Assembly (NCBI RefSeq): GCF_002968295.1
Contig: NZ_CP134399.1
Location: 5,518,001 to 5,582,000 of the forward strand
Direction of reading: 5' to 3'
Source of the DNA: Mycobacterium sp. ITM-2016-00317
GTDB taxonomy: Bacteria > Actinomycetota > Actinomycetes > Mycobacteriales > Mycobacteriaceae
DNA length: 64,000 bases
The position numbers and the translations under genes were made by a program. The notes under the pieces were generated by a model that worked only from the letters and a program-made list of their open reading frames with translations, was not told the DNA's origin and searched no databases. Of the stretch, positions 1 to 8,606 are shown in pieces. Within the stretch, counting starts at the first letter, position 1. Every line of letters begins with the position of its first letter.

Positions 1-1357
1 TGTGCTCCCACAACAGGTACACCACGTAGAGCATGCCGAGGCCGCCGGTCAGCGGCGCCAGGAACGTCTTGAACCAGTGCGCGCTGGAGGGATGGTTCTT
101 GTGGAAGTGGAAGTAGGCGATCACGGAGAAGGCGCACAGCGACTGCACGATCAGGATCGCCATGGTGCCCAGGATGGCCAGCAGTGTGTACATGTGGATG
201 TAGGGATCCATGCCCGCGAAGAAGAAGGCCAGCACCAGCACCAACGCGATGCCGCTCTGCACGAAGGAGGCGATGTAGGGCGACCCGTGCGTCTTGTGCG
301 TGGCGCCCAGCGTCTTCTGCAGACCACTGGAGAGGCCTTCGCGACCCAGCGCGTACAGGTAGCGCGACGCACAGTTGTGGAACGCCATACCGCACGCGAA
401 CGAACCCGTCACCAGCAGGATGTTGAACAGGGTGATCGCCCACTCGCCGTAGGTGTCGCGCACCGGGGCGAAGAAGATCTCCGAGGAGGTGTCCGCACTC
501 TGCGCCAGCTCGACCGCCTGCTGGGTACCGGTGCCCGCGATGGCCATCCACGACACGAAGACGTAGAAGACACCCACGCCGAGGACCGCGATCATGGTGG
601 CACGCGGGATGATTCGCTTGGGGTCTTTGGACTCCTCGCCGTACATCGCGGTCGATTCGAACCCGACCCACGACCAGAACGCGAAGAACAGACCTAGGCC
701 GGCGCTGGCACCGGCGATCGCGGCGGGCTGGAAGGCGCCGACGGGGTTGAGGATCTCGCCGACCGCGAAGCCGTCGGGTCCACCGCCCTTGACAGCGACC
801 GCGACGGCGCCGAGGGCCAGCATGAAGATCTCGGTGATCAGGAAGACGCCGAGGACCTTGGCGGTCAGGTTCACGTCGAAGTAGGTCAGCACGCAGTTCA
901 GTACCAGCATCAGCAGCGCCGGGATCAGCCAGTGGATGGTGACACCGAGCTGGGATGCGAAAAAGTTCTGGAAGAAGAACGCGAAGATGCCGATCAGCGA
1001 CGCCTCGAACACGATGTAGGCGAGCGTGATGATCAGGCCGCTGGCCATGCCCATGACCCGGCCCAGGCCGTGTGAGATGAAGCCGTAGAACGCGCCGGTG
1101 GCGGTGATGTGTTTGGCCATCGTCGCGTAACCGATCGCGAACAGGCCCAGCACGATGGTGGCGACCAGGTAGCCGGCCGGCGCGTGTGAACCATTTCCGA
1201 ACCCGACCGCGATCGGCACGTTGCCGACCATCGCGGTGATCGGCGCGGCGGTGGCCACCGCCATGAAGATGACGCCGAACGTTCCGACGGCGTTGCGTTT
1301 GAGCCGTTGGACCGAGTCCGGGGCGGATGTTTCACGGGGAACGACGTCTTCTGTCAT
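1..1357 (-). CDS. APC-superfamily amino acid/amine permease (3' end outside window)
   Basis: The reverse strand reads MTEDVVPRETSAPDSVQRLK and then at least ten hydrophobic segments, staying open to the left edge, so only the C-terminus is missing (452 codons seen). The segment GTFGVIFMAVATAAPITAMV is a typical first APC helix. The gene is divergent from the microcompartment operon and shares a 200-bp control region containing a 30-bp palindrome, so it probably imports the amino alcohol or amine degraded by that operon. Family assignment is solid; the substrate is inferred from context only. Start ATG is at 1355-1357. Confidence 0.85.
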   Translation of the reverse strand, partial: MTEDVVPRETSAPDSVQRLKRNAVGTFGVIFMAVATAAPITAMVGNVPIAVGFGNGSHAPAGYLVATIVLGLFAIGYATMAKHITATGAFYGFISHGLGRVMGMASGLIITLAYIVFEASLIGIFAFFFQNFFASQLGVTIHWLIPALLMLVLNCVLTYFDVNLTAKVLGVFLITEIFMLALGAVAVAVKGGGPDGFAVGEILNPVGAFQPAAIAGASAGLGLFFAFWSWVGFESTAMYGEESKDPKRIIPRATMIAVLGVGVFYVFVSWMAIAGTGTQQAVELAQSADTSSEIFFAPVRDTYGEWAITLFNILLVTGSFACGMAFHNCASRYLYALGREGLSSGLQKTLGATHKTHGSPYIASFVQSGIALVLVLAFFFAGMDPYIHMYTLLAILGTMAILIVQSLCAFSVIAYFHFHKNHPSSAHWFKTFLAPLTGGLGMLYVVYLLWEH

Positions 1358-1411
1358 GTGCAGAGACCTTCCAGGGCGAAGGAGGAGATAGTGGTTCAGC
1401 GCAACTGGTCA

Positions 1412-1441
1412 TCCGCACTGTGGTCTAGACCACAGTGCGGA
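1412..1441. promoter_or_regulatory. 30-bp perfect palindrome, candidate operator between permease and microcompartment operon
   Basis: Fifteen bases are followed by their exact reverse complement with no spacer. The centre reads TGGTCTAGACCA, which fits the GT-N-TA-N-AC pattern described for HutC-type GntR regulators. It lies 55 bp upstream of the permease start and about 120 bp upstream of the phospho-lyase start. The GntR gene of the locus at 8607 is the obvious candidate binder, but this is inference. Confidence 0.6.
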
Positions 1442-1452
1442 ACTCAGACATA

Positions 1453-1467
1453 TTGGCACTACCAATT
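1453..1467. promoter_or_regulatory. TTGG-N5-CCAATT motif, copy 1 (microcompartment operon promoter)
   Basis: The site reads TTGGCACTACCAATT. A sibling, TTGGTTATACCAATT, lies at 8573-8587 just before the GntR gene; 12 of 15 positions agree. The outer TTGG/CCAA arms are inverted repeats. Two copies at the two promoters most likely to be controlled by the same local regulator make this a good operator candidate. Confidence 0.55.
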
Positions 1468-1564
1468 AAGCTGTGCAACCCCTGTGAATGGCGGGATTGA
1501 CAGAAATGGTCCTACCCTTTAGCTTTTTGGTCACACCCCGGCCGACCGCACGACAGGGAGTCCC

Positions 1565-2845
1565 GTGTACGACTACGGCACGTTCTCGTTCGATTCCAAA
1601 GCCCAGGTGCTGGAACGTGCCAAAGAGTTCTGGAACCCGGACAAAACCCAGTTCTGGACCGACTCAGGCGTCGACCTGGTGATCGACCGACGCGAAGCGT
1701 ACTTCCTGTGGGACATGAGCGGACGCCGGCTCATCGACATGCACCTCAACGGCGGCACCTACAACCTCGGGCACCGCAATCCCGAAGTGATGCAGGCGAT
1801 CACCGACGGCATGCAGCACTTCGACGTCGGCAACCACCACTTCCCGTCGGTCGCCCGGACAGCGCTGGCACAGAGACTCATCGAGTCCGCGCCCGCGTCA
1901 CTGAGCAAGGTGGCGTTCGGGTCCGGCGGCGGTGAGGCCATCGACATCGCGCTCAAGAGCGCCCGGCACGCCACCCAGCGCCGCAAGATCGTCTCGATCG
2001 TGAAGGCCTACCACGGGCACACCGGCCTCGCCGTCGCCACCGGCGACGACCGGTTCGCCAAACTGTTCCTCTCCGACCGGCCCGACGAGTTCGTCCAGGT
2101 CCCGTTCGGCGACACCGACGCGATGGAACAGGCGCTGCGCGGCCGCGACGTCGCCGCGGTGATCATGGAGACCATCCCCGCCACCTACGGATTCCCCCTT
2201 CCCCCAATCGGATACCTGGAAGCCGTCAAGCAGTTGTGTGAGCGCTACGACGCGCTCTACATCGCCGACGAGGTGCAGACCGGGCTGATGCGCACCGGCG
2301 AGATGTGGGGCATCACCAAGCACGGCATCGACCCGGACATCATGGTCACCGGCAAGGGACTCTCCGGCGGCATGTACCCGATCACCGCCGCACTGCTCAG
2401 CGACCGCGCCGCGCAATGGCTCGAACAGGACGGTTTCGGCCACATCTCCACCTTCGGCGGCGCCGAACTGGGATGCGTGGCCGCCCTCAAGACCCTGGAG
2501 ATCACCAGCCGCCCCGAGGTGCGCTCCTCGGTGCACTACATCGCCGACATCTTCGCCGAGGGCCTGGCCCGGATCCAGGCCGACAACCCGGGCTGGTTCG
2601 TCGGCATCCGGCAGAACGGGGTGGTCATCGGTCTGGAGTTCGACCACCCCGAGGGGGCGAAGTTCGTGATGCGCGAGCTCTACCAGAACGGGGTGTGGGC
2701 GATCTTCTCGACCCTGGATCCCCGTGTCCTGCAATTCAAACCGGGCCTGCTGCTCAACCGTGACCTCTGCGAGGACGTACTCGACCGTGTCGAGGTCGCG
2801 GTCGGGCGGGCGAAGCTGGCCGCGACCGGACGGAGGAAGCCGTGA
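1565..2845 (+). CDS. PLP-dependent class III aminotransferase-fold amino-alcohol phosphate phospho-lyase
   Basis: This 426-residue class III (fold type I) PLP enzyme carries the Schiff-base lysine at K264 in VTGKGLSGG and the cofactor-binding ADEVQTG upstream of it. In aminoacetone-type microcompartments this family member acts as a phospho-lyase, turning 1-amino-2-propanol O-phosphate into propionaldehyde, ammonia and phosphate, rather than as a transaminase. Context supports that role: an aldehyde dehydrogenase follows with a GTGA overlap, and an amino-alcohol kinase lies in the same operon. The start is GTG at 1565, with a purine-rich GGGAG just upstream. Phospho-lyase activity is inferred from the locus; the fold assignment is certain. 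Confidence 0.85.
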   Translation: MYDYGTFSFDSKAQVLERAKEFWNPDKTQFWTDSGVDLVIDRREAYFLWDMSGRRLIDMHLNGGTYNLGHRNPEVMQAITDGMQHFDVGNHHFPSVARTALAQRLIESAPASLSKVAFGSGGGEAIDIALKSARHATQRRKIVSIVKAYHGHTGLAVATGDDRFAKLFLSDRPDEFVQVPFGDTDAMEQALRGRDVAAVIMETIPATYGFPLPPIGYLEAVKQLCERYDALYIADEVQTGLMRTGEMWGITKHGIDPDIMVTGKGLSGGMYPITAALLSDRAAQWLEQDGFGHISTFGGAELGCVAALKTLEITSRPEVRSSVHYIADIFAEGLARIQADNPGWFVGIRQNGVVIGLEFDHPEGAKFVMRELYQNGVWAIFSTLDPRVLQFKPGLLLNRDLCEDVLDRVEVAVGRAKLAATGRRKP

Positions 2846-4374
2846 CCCCGGTAGCCCGCGCAGGTCAAGTACTCGAGCGGGCGCGCTTCGCCGCGGCCGC
2901 CTACGCCGACTACGACCACGCCTCGGCGAGCCGGATCGTCGACGCCGTCGCCGATGCCGGCCATCGCAACGCCGAACGCTTCGCCGCGGCCGCCGTCGCG
3001 GAGACGCAGATGGGCGTCGTCGAGGACAAGGTGACCAAGAACCGCGCCTGCTCACGCGGCATCGTCGAGTTCTACCGCGACCAGGACTACGTGACCCCGC
3101 GGGTCGACAACGCCCGCAAGATCGTCGAGATCCCGCGTCCCGCGGGCGTGGTGCTGGCGCTGACCCCGACCACCAATCCCGTCGCAACGGTGTACTTCAA
3201 GGTGATCCTGGCGCTGATGACCCGCAACGCGGTGGTCGTCGCCCCGCATCCCCGGGCCAAGCAGTGCTCGGCGGACGCCGCACGACTGCTGGCCGAGGCG
3301 GCCGTCGCGGCCGGTGCCCCCGACGGCATCGTGCAGGTCGTCGACGAACCGTCGCTGCCACTGGTGGAAGCGCTGATGTCCGACGAGCGCACCGACGTCA
3401 TCGTCGCCACGGGCGGCACCGGCGTTGTGCGCGCCGCCTACTCGTCGGGCAACCCGGCCCTGGGCGTCGGCCCCGGTAACGTCCCGGTGTTCGTCGACGC
3501 GACCGCCGACATCGACGCGGCCGCCCGGCGGATCGTCGCCAGCAAGGCCTTCGACAACTCGGTGCTGTGCACCAACGAGTCGGTCCTGATCGTCGAGGAC
3601 GCGGTCGCGTCGCGACTCAGCACGGCGCTGACCCGCCACGGCGCCCACATCCTCGACACGGATGCCGCGATCCGGCTGCGCGAGTACATGTTCCCCGACG
3701 GCGCGCTGAACACCGAGGTGGTCGGCCGGGACGCCGCGTGGATCGCCGACCGCATCGGTCTGCGCGTCACCGCGAAGACCAAGGTGCTGATCGCGCCGTT
3801 CACCGATGTCATCGGTGAGGAGGTGCTGACCCACGAGAAGCTCTGCCCCGTGCTGGGCATGACGACCGTCGCCGACGCGCGCCGCGGCATCCGCGCCGCC
3901 CGTGCGGTGGTGCGGATCGCCGGGGCCGGACACTCCGCCGCCATCCACAGCGAAGATCCCACTGTCATCACCGAATTCGCCGCCCAGGTGCCGGTGCTGC
4001 GGGTCTCGGTGAACGTCGGCAACAGCACCGGAAGCTCCGGACTGGAGACCAACCTCGCCCCGTCCATGACGATCGGCACCGGATTCGTCGGGCGTAGCTC
4101 CATCGGGGAGAACCTGCAACCCGAGAACCTGCTGAACTGGGCCCGGATCGCCTACAACGCCGACTCCGCGGTGGCGATGCCGAACTTCGCCGGCCTGTCT
4201 CCGTGGCGGTCCCCGGCAGGCCCGGTGCCCGCGTATCCGCGCGCGTCCAACGACCCGTCCGCCGCCGCCCCCGCGGCGCCCGCCGGCCCGCACCGCGCCG
4301 CGCCGCCGATCCCGGTATCGAGGCGCTGCGCGCCGAGCTGCGCGCGCTGGTGGCCGAAGAACTCGCCCAACTGA
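2842..4374 (+). CDS. CoA-acylating aldehyde dehydrogenase of the microcompartment (C-terminus probably frameshifted)
   Basis: This is an EutE/PduP-like aldehyde dehydrogenase with catalytic C243 in DNSVLCTNES and the glycine-rich NAD/CoA segment ATGGTGVVRAAYSSG. It should convert the toxic aldehyde made by the phospho-lyase to an acyl-CoA inside the shell. The annotated frame ends in an unconvincing arginine/tryptophan-rich tail at 4374. In the frame two bases along, nt 4308-4385 encode a clean amphipathic helix, ALRAELRALVAEEL, ending LIKR and a stop 3 bp before the next gene. That is what a C-terminal encapsulation peptide looks like. One missing base in the Pro/Ala-rich linker (about 4250-4305) would join them. 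Start GTG overlaps the upstream stop. Confidence 0.85.
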   Translation: MTPVARAGQVLERARFAAAAYADYDHASASRIVDAVADAGHRNAERFAAAAVAETQMGVVEDKVTKNRACSRGIVEFYRDQDYVTPRVDNARKIVEIPRPAGVVLALTPTTNPVATVYFKVILALMTRNAVVVAPHPRAKQCSADAARLLAEAAVAAGAPDGIVQVVDEPSLPLVEALMSDERTDVIVATGGTGVVRAAYSSGNPALGVGPGNVPVFVDATADIDAAARRIVASKAFDNSVLCTNESVLIVEDAVASRLSTALTRHGAHILDTDAAIRLREYMFPDGALNTEVVGRDAAWIADRIGLRVTAKTKVLIAPFTDVIGEEVLTHEKLCPVLGMTTVADARRGIRAARAVVRIAGAGHSAAIHSEDPTVITEFAAQVPVLRVSVNVGNSTGSSGLETNLAPSMTIGTGFVGRSSIGENLQPENLLNWARIAYNADSAVAMPNFAGLSPWRSPAGPVPAYPRASNDPSAAAPAAPAGPHRAAPPIPVSRRCAPSCARWWPKNSPN

Positions 4375-4388
4375 TCAAGAGGTGACCC

Positions 4389-4994
4389 GTGGCTGAACTG
4401 CGTTCGTTCATCTTCATCGACCGGCTTCAGCCGCAGACGATGTCGTACCTGGGCACCTGGATCAAGGGGGCGTTGCCCCGCGCCGGGATGGCCGCCCAGA
4501 TCATCGAGGTGGCCCCGGGTCTGGACATCGAGGGCGTCACCGACGTGGCCCTCAAACACGCCGAGGTGCAGGCCGGGATCCTCGTGGTGGAGCGGCAGTT
4601 CGGCTACCTCGAGTTCCACGGGGAGACCTCGGCCGTCGAGGCCGCCGCCGACGCCGCGCTCACCGAGCTGGGCGGGGACACCGGCTCGGCGACCGCACCC
4701 GAGATCCTCGCCTCGCGCATCATCTCCAGCATCGACCGCCAGCACGCGTTCCTGATCAACCGCAACAAGATCGGTTCGATGGTGCTGGCCGGCGAAACCC
4801 TGTACGTGCTGGAGGTGTCCCCGGCGTCATACGCGATCCTGGCCACAAACGAGGCCGAGAAGGCCGCCGACGTGAAGGTCGTCGATTTCCGGATGATCGG
4901 TGCGACCGGCCGCGTTTACCTCTCCGGTAGCGAGTCCGACATCCGCCAGGCCGCATCCGCGGCCGAGGAGGCGCTCGCCCGGAGCGTGCGGTGA
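4389..4994 (+). CDS. Tandem-domain (BMC-T) microcompartment shell protein
   Basis: The protein has 201 residues, the length of a double BMC-domain protein that forms pseudohexameric trimers. Two related halves are visible, for example PGLDIEGVTDVALKHAEVQAGILVVERQFGYLEFHG in the first (positions 37-72) and a second half ending VVDFRMIGATGRVYLSGS. It corresponds by order and type to the BMC-T protein I recall as MSM0275 of M. smegmatis. It starts at GTG 4389, three bases after the putative aldehyde dehydrogenase helix stop, and its stop overlaps the next start (GTGA), so it is translationally coupled in the operon. Confidence 0.88.
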   Translation: MAELRSFIFIDRLQPQTMSYLGTWIKGALPRAGMAAQIIEVAPGLDIEGVTDVALKHAEVQAGILVVERQFGYLEFHGETSAVEAAADAALTELGGDTGSATAPEILASRIISSIDRQHAFLINRNKIGSMVLAGETLYVLEVSPASYAILATNEAEKAADVKVVDFRMIGATGRVYLSGSESDIRQAASAAEEALARSVR

Positions 4995-5491
4995 GCATCG
5001 ACCGCGACACGCTGCGCCAACTCGTCCGAGAGGTGATCCGTGAGAGCGTCGGCGACCTGGTGGCGGCATCTCCCCCGCCGCCCCCGAAGCCGGTACCCGC
5101 GCCGCCTGCGGCCGCGCCGGCGAAGGTCCCCGACGGTCCCGTAGCGACCGGGCCGCTGGCCGCCGACGAACGGTCCCGGGTGGACACCGTCCGCATCGGC
5201 AACGACCGCGACCTCGACGTGTTTGTCCGAAACCTGCTGCGGCTCTTCGAGAACCCGAAGACCCGTGCCGACCTGCGGCACGGTCGGCTGTCGTTCCGGC
5301 TCGCCGGCACCGAGCGCGGCGGAGCCGGCAGCACCCGACGCGTCGACCGGGGCGCGGTCACCGAACGGCAGATCGCCGACGTCGCCGCCGCCGGCGCATC
5401 CCTGGTCCTCGGCCCCCGCGCCGTGCTGACCCCGCTGGCCCGTGAGCGCGCCCGCGCGCTGGGCGTGACGATCCACAAGGAGCGAAAATGA
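4991..5491 (+). CDS. Microcompartment-associated protein with N-terminal amphipathic helix (function unknown)
   Basis: The protein has 166 residues and I do not recognise a catalytic family. It begins with a predicted amphipathic helix, DRDTLRQLVREVIRESVGDLV without a break, very like an encapsulation peptide. A Pro/Ala linker (about residues 28-50) and then a basic alpha/beta domain ending in GVTIHKERK follow. Its position between two shell genes, overlapping both (GTGA and ATGA), makes a luminal linker or cargo adaptor plausible. The equivalent position in the M. smegmatis locus is an uncharacterised gene. Function is not established. Confidence 0.75.
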   Translation: MSIDRDTLRQLVREVIRESVGDLVAASPPPPPKPVPAPPAAAPAKVPDGPVATGPLAADERSRVDTVRIGNDRDLDVFVRNLLRLFENPKTRADLRHGRLSFRLAGTERGGAGSTRRVDRGAVTERQIADVAAAGASLVLGPRAVLTPLARERARALGVTIHKERK

Positions 5492-5733
5492 TCCGTGGCA
5501 CGGTCATCGGCCAGGTCTGGTCGACCCGCCGCATCGACGGCATTCCGGCCGGCGCATTCCTGGAAGTCGAGGTCGACGGCTCCGGCTCCCGGCTGATCGC
5601 ATTCGACGTGCTCGGCAGCGGCGTGGGCGAACAGGTGCTCGTCACCCAGGGCTCGGTCGCGGCGAGCTGGTTCACCGGCACCCCGCCACCGGTCGACGCA
5701 CTGATCATCGGTTCCATCGATCCCACCGGCTAG
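5488..5733 (+). CDS. BMC-P (EutN/CcmL) pentameric vertex protein
   Basis: This 81-residue protein has the EutN/CcmL signature: an opening IRGTVIGQVWSTRR strand pair, and a C-terminal segment VDALIIGSIDPTG that matches the family's conserved VDAxIVGIVD ending. Pentamers of this type cap the icosahedral vertices of the shell. The start ATG overlaps the previous stop (ATGA), so it is coupled to the 166-residue protein. It is the only vertex protein in the window. Confidence 0.92.
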   Translation: MIRGTVIGQVWSTRRIDGIPAGAFLEVEVDGSGSRLIAFDVLGSGVGEQVLVTQGSVAASWFTGTPPPVDALIIGSIDPTG

Positions 5734-5786
5734 CCGCACGGCTGCGGCCCGCCCACGTCAGATAACCGACACAAAGGAGAAACACC

Positions 5787-6068
5787 ATGGCCAGCAACGC
5801 GATCGGAATGATCGAGACCAAGGGTTACGTCGCCGCGCTCGCGGCCGCCGACGCGATGGTCAAGGCCGCCAACGTGACGATCACCGATCGCCAGCAGGTC
5901 GGCGACGGGCTGGTCGCGGTCATCGTCACCGGTGAGGTCGGCGCCGTCAAGGCCGCGACCGAGGCCGGCGCCGAAGCCGCCTCCCAGGTCGGCGAACTCG
6001 TCAGTGTGCACGTGATCCCGCGGCCGCACAACGAGCTCGGCGCACACTTCTCCGTCGCCGGGCAGTAG
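5787..6068 (+). CDS. BMC-H hexameric shell protein
   Basis: This canonical 93-residue single BMC domain includes [20 protein letters not shown] at the N-terminus, a glycine-containing pore loop region and PRPHNEL near the end. It should be the most abundant facet protein of the shell. A strong ribosome-binding site (AAAGGAG, about 5774) sits 8 bases before ATG 5787. It follows a 53-bp gap, unlike its overlapping neighbours, consistent with higher independent translation. It is equivalent in order to the M. smegmatis hexamer gene. Confidence 0.94.
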   Translation: MASNAIGMIETKGYVAALAAADAMVKAANVTITDRQQVGDGLVAVIVTGEVGAVKAATEAGAEAASQVGELVSVHVIPRPHNELGAHFSVAGQ

Positions 6069-6077
6069 TCTCCGGCC

Positions 6078-6761
6078 GTGGCTTTGTCGAACGCACAGAG
6101 CGGGTCCGCGACGGTGTCGCCGGCGCTGGCGCGCACCGACATCCGCGTCTACCTCCTCGTCGAGGATCTGCAGCAGCAGTTCGCCGCATATCTGGGCACC
6201 CCGACCCGGGCGCGCGGCTACCCGCCGTACGCCGGTGAGCACGCGCTCATCGTCGAGGTGTCCCCGGCGTTGGCGATCGAGCGGGTCATCGACCTGGCGT
6301 TGCGCGAGGTACCGGGTATCCAGCCCGGAATCCTTTACGTCGAACGGCAATTCGGCGTCCTGGAGATCCACTCGGGCGATCTCGCCGATGTCCGCCGCGC
6401 CGGCGAGGCCATTCTGAGCGGCACGCAGAGCGCCGCGACCGACCAGTTGCGGCCCCGGATCCTGTACTACGACGTGATCGAGGACATCACCGATCAGCAC
6501 GCGGTGATCCTCAACCGCAACCGGCAGGCGTCGATGGTGTTGCCGGGGCAGTCGCTGTTGGTGTACGAGATGACGCCTGCACTGTTCGCCGCGGTGGCGG
6601 CCAACGAGGCCGAGCGCGCGGCGCCCGGTCTGACGCTGGTCGACGTGCAGATGATCGGTGCGGCTGGCAGGCTCTACATCAGTGGCAGCACCCAGGATGT
6701 GGTGGCGGCTCGGGACCGGATCACCGAGGTGCTGGGAGCGATCGAAGGACGTGACCATTGA
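6078..6761 (+). CDS. Second tandem-domain (BMC-T) shell protein
   Basis: This 227-residue double BMC-domain protein is a paralogue of the product at 4389. The shared blocks are PGIQPGILYVERQFGVLEIHSG against the first protein's AGILVVERQFGYLEFHG, and VDVQMIGAAGRLYISGS against VDFRMIGATGRVYLSGS. It carries a longer N-terminus. Two different BMC-T proteins in one shell are usual for this locus type and are thought to provide larger, possibly gated pores. The start is GTG 6078, 9 bp after the BMC-H stop; its TGA overlaps the kinase TTG start. Confidence 0.88.
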   Translation: MALSNAQSGSATVSPALARTDIRVYLLVEDLQQQFAAYLGTPTRARGYPPYAGEHALIVEVSPALAIERVIDLALREVPGIQPGILYVERQFGVLEIHSGDLADVRRAGEAILSGTQSAATDQLRPRILYYDVIEDITDQHAVILNRNRQASMVLPGQSLLVYEMTPALFAAVAANEAERAAPGLTLVDVQMIGAAGRLYISGSTQDVVAARDRITEVLGAIEGRDH

Positions 6762-7753
6762 GCGCAGACGACGTCGACGACGACCGGTTGGTCGCCGAGA
6801 AGGCGCTGGCGGCGTTCGACCTGCCGCAGGGCTCGGCACTGCGGCTGCTGAACCTGTCCGAGAACGCGACCTACTCGGTGGAGGAACCGGGCTGCGGACA
6901 CCGGTCGATCCTGCGGGTCCACCGTAAGGACTACCACCGCATCGACCAGATCGAGTCCGAACTGCTGTGGCTGGACGCGCTGCGCCGCGACAGCGACATC
7001 ACCGTGCCGACCGTGATCCCGGCGCACGACGGCCGCCGGGTGGTCACCGTCGAGCACGAGGGCACCGACCGCCATGTCGTGCATTTCGAGATGGTTCCGG
7101 GCGCCGAGCCGGACGAGAACACGTTGAGCTCCACCGACTTCCACACGCTGGGCGGTATCACCGCGGCCCTGCACGACCACTCGCGCAGTTGGCAGCGCCC
7201 CGCCGAGTTCAACCGGTTCGCGTGGGACTGGGAGAACAGCCTGGGGGGTGCACCGCGGTGGGGCCGCTGGCGTGACGCGGTCGGCGTCGGCGACCACGAG
7301 GCCGAGGTGCTCAGCCGGGCCGCAGGGCTGTTGAGCAGTCGGCTCGCCGAATACGGCACCGGACCCGACACCTTCGGCCTGGTCCACGCCGATCTGCGGT
7401 TGGCCAACCTGCTGGTCGACGGCGACACCATCACCGTGATCGACTTCGACGACTGCGGATTCGGCTGGTACTTCTACGATTTCGGCACCGCGGTGTCGTT
7501 CTTCGAAGACCACCCCTCGGTGCCGGAATGGCAGGACGCCTGGGTGGCCGGGTATCGCACCCGCAGGCAGATGAGCGCCGCCGACGAGGACATGCTGGCC
7601 TCGTTCATCCTGCTGCGGCGGCTGCTGCTGCTGGCCTGGATGGGCAGCCACAGCCATTCCAAGGAATCCCAGGCGATCTCCGTGACCTATGCCGCGGGCA
7701 GCTGCAAGCTCGCTGAACAGTATCTGACCTCCGACGGTCACCGGCTTTTCTGA
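6758..7753 (+). CDS. Amino-alcohol kinase, APH fold ((S)-1-amino-2-propanol kinase type)
   Basis: The 331-residue aminoglycoside-phosphotransferase-fold kinase has the catalytic loop [11 protein letters not shown] with D212 and the metal-binding [10 protein letters not shown] with D229. The homologous kinase of the M. smegmatis aminoacetone microcompartment was shown to phosphorylate (S)-1-amino-2-propanol, and gene order is the same here. It supplies the phosphorylated substrate for the lyase at 1565. The start is the rare TTG at 6758, overlapping the upstream TGA. Substrate assignment is by homology and context. Confidence 0.85.
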   Translation: MSADDVDDDRLVAEKALAAFDLPQGSALRLLNLSENATYSVEEPGCGHRSILRVHRKDYHRIDQIESELLWLDALRRDSDITVPTVIPAHDGRRVVTVEHEGTDRHVVHFEMVPGAEPDENTLSSTDFHTLGGITAALHDHSRSWQRPAEFNRFAWDWENSLGGAPRWGRWRDAVGVGDHEAEVLSRAAGLLSSRLAEYGTGPDTFGLVHADLRLANLLVDGDTITVIDFDDCGFGWYFYDFGTAVSFFEDHPSVPEWQDAWVAGYRTRRQMSAADEDMLASFILLRRLLLLAWMGSHSHSKESQAISVTYAAGSCKLAEQYLTSDGHRLF

Positions 7754-7778
7754 TCACGCTCCGAAAGGGCTTATCGCT

Positions 7779-8558
7779 ATGTTCAACTCGCTGCAGGGCC
7801 GCTCGGCCGTCGTCACCGGCGGAAGCAAGGGAATCGGCCGGGGCATCGCCGAGACGTTCGCCAAGGCGGGCGTCAACGTCGTCGTCACCGGCCGCAACCA
7901 GGACGACATCGACACCGCCGTCGCGGATCTGGCCGGGCTCCCGGGGACCGTCACAGGGGTCGCCGCCGACGTCGCGAGCCCCGAGGACTGCCGGCGCGTC
8001 GTCGCGACCGCGACCGAACGCAACGGCGGCCTGGACATCCTGTGCGCCAACGCCGGAATCTTCCCGTCCGGCCGGATCGAGGACCTGACCCCCGAGGACA
8101 TCGAGCAGGTCGTCGGCGTGAACTTCAAAGGCACCGTCTACATGGTGCAGGCCGCCCTGGACGCGCTGACCGCCAGCGGGCGCGGCCGAGTCGTGATCAC
8201 CTCGTCGATCACCGGCCCGATCACGGGTTTCCCCGGCTGGTCGCACTACGGCGCGAGCAAGGCCGCGCAGCTGGGCTTCCTGCGCACGGCCGCCATCGAG
8301 TTGGCGCCCAAGAAGATCACCGTCAACGCGGTGCTGCCGGGCAACGTGATCACCGAGGGCCTGATCGAGATGGGCCAGACCTACATGGACCAGATGGCGG
8401 CCTCGGTGCCTGCGGGCAAGCTCGGCGAGGTCGCCGACATCGGCAACGCCGCGCTGTTCTTCGCCACCGACGAGGCCGCCTACATCACCGGGCAGTCCCT
8501 GGTGGTCGACGGCGGCCAGATCCTGCCCGAATCGCCCGAGGCGCTCGCTGACCTCTGA
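7779..8558 (+). CDS. Short-chain dehydrogenase, amino-2-propanol dehydrogenase type
   Basis: This 259-residue classical SDR has cofactor motif TGGSKGIG (residues 13-20), NAG in [10 protein letters not shown] and active-site Y157 with K161 in YGASKAAQ. In the M. smegmatis locus the orthologous SDR interconverts aminoacetone and 1-amino-2-propanol. Here it lies 25 bp after the kinase in the same direction and would perform the entry step of the pathway. ATG 7779 is preceded by GAAAGGG. Confidence 0.86.
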   Translation: MFNSLQGRSAVVTGGSKGIGRGIAETFAKAGVNVVVTGRNQDDIDTAVADLAGLPGTVTGVAADVASPEDCRRVVATATERNGGLDILCANAGIFPSGRIEDLTPEDIEQVVGVNFKGTVYMVQAALDALTASGRGRVVITSSITGPITGFPGWSHYGASKAAQLGFLRTAAIELAPKKITVNAVLPGNVITEGLIEMGQTYMDQMAASVPAGKLGEVADIGNAALFFATDEAAYITGQSLVVDGGQILPESPEALADL

Positions 8559-8572
8559 CCGGTAGCCTACAT

Positions 8573-8587
8573 TTGGTTATACCAATT
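8573..8587. promoter_or_regulatory. TTGG-N5-CCAATT motif, copy 2 (GntR gene promoter)
   Basis: The site reads TTGGTTATACCAATT, 20 bp before the GntR start codon. It matches the site at 1453-1467 at 12 of 15 positions. The position suits autorepression. Confidence 0.55.
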
Positions 8588-8606
8588 CTGTAGGTGAGGA
8601 GGTCCG

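Noticed and set aside
1412..1441. The 30-bp palindrome as a transcription terminator
   Set aside because: It lies between two divergent starts, with no gene ending on either side.
4250..4310. Programmed -1 frameshifting in the aldehyde dehydrogenase
   Set aside because: The linker has only a five-C run, no standard slippery heptamer and no clear stimulator. A missing base is simpler, especially with four similar cases in the window.
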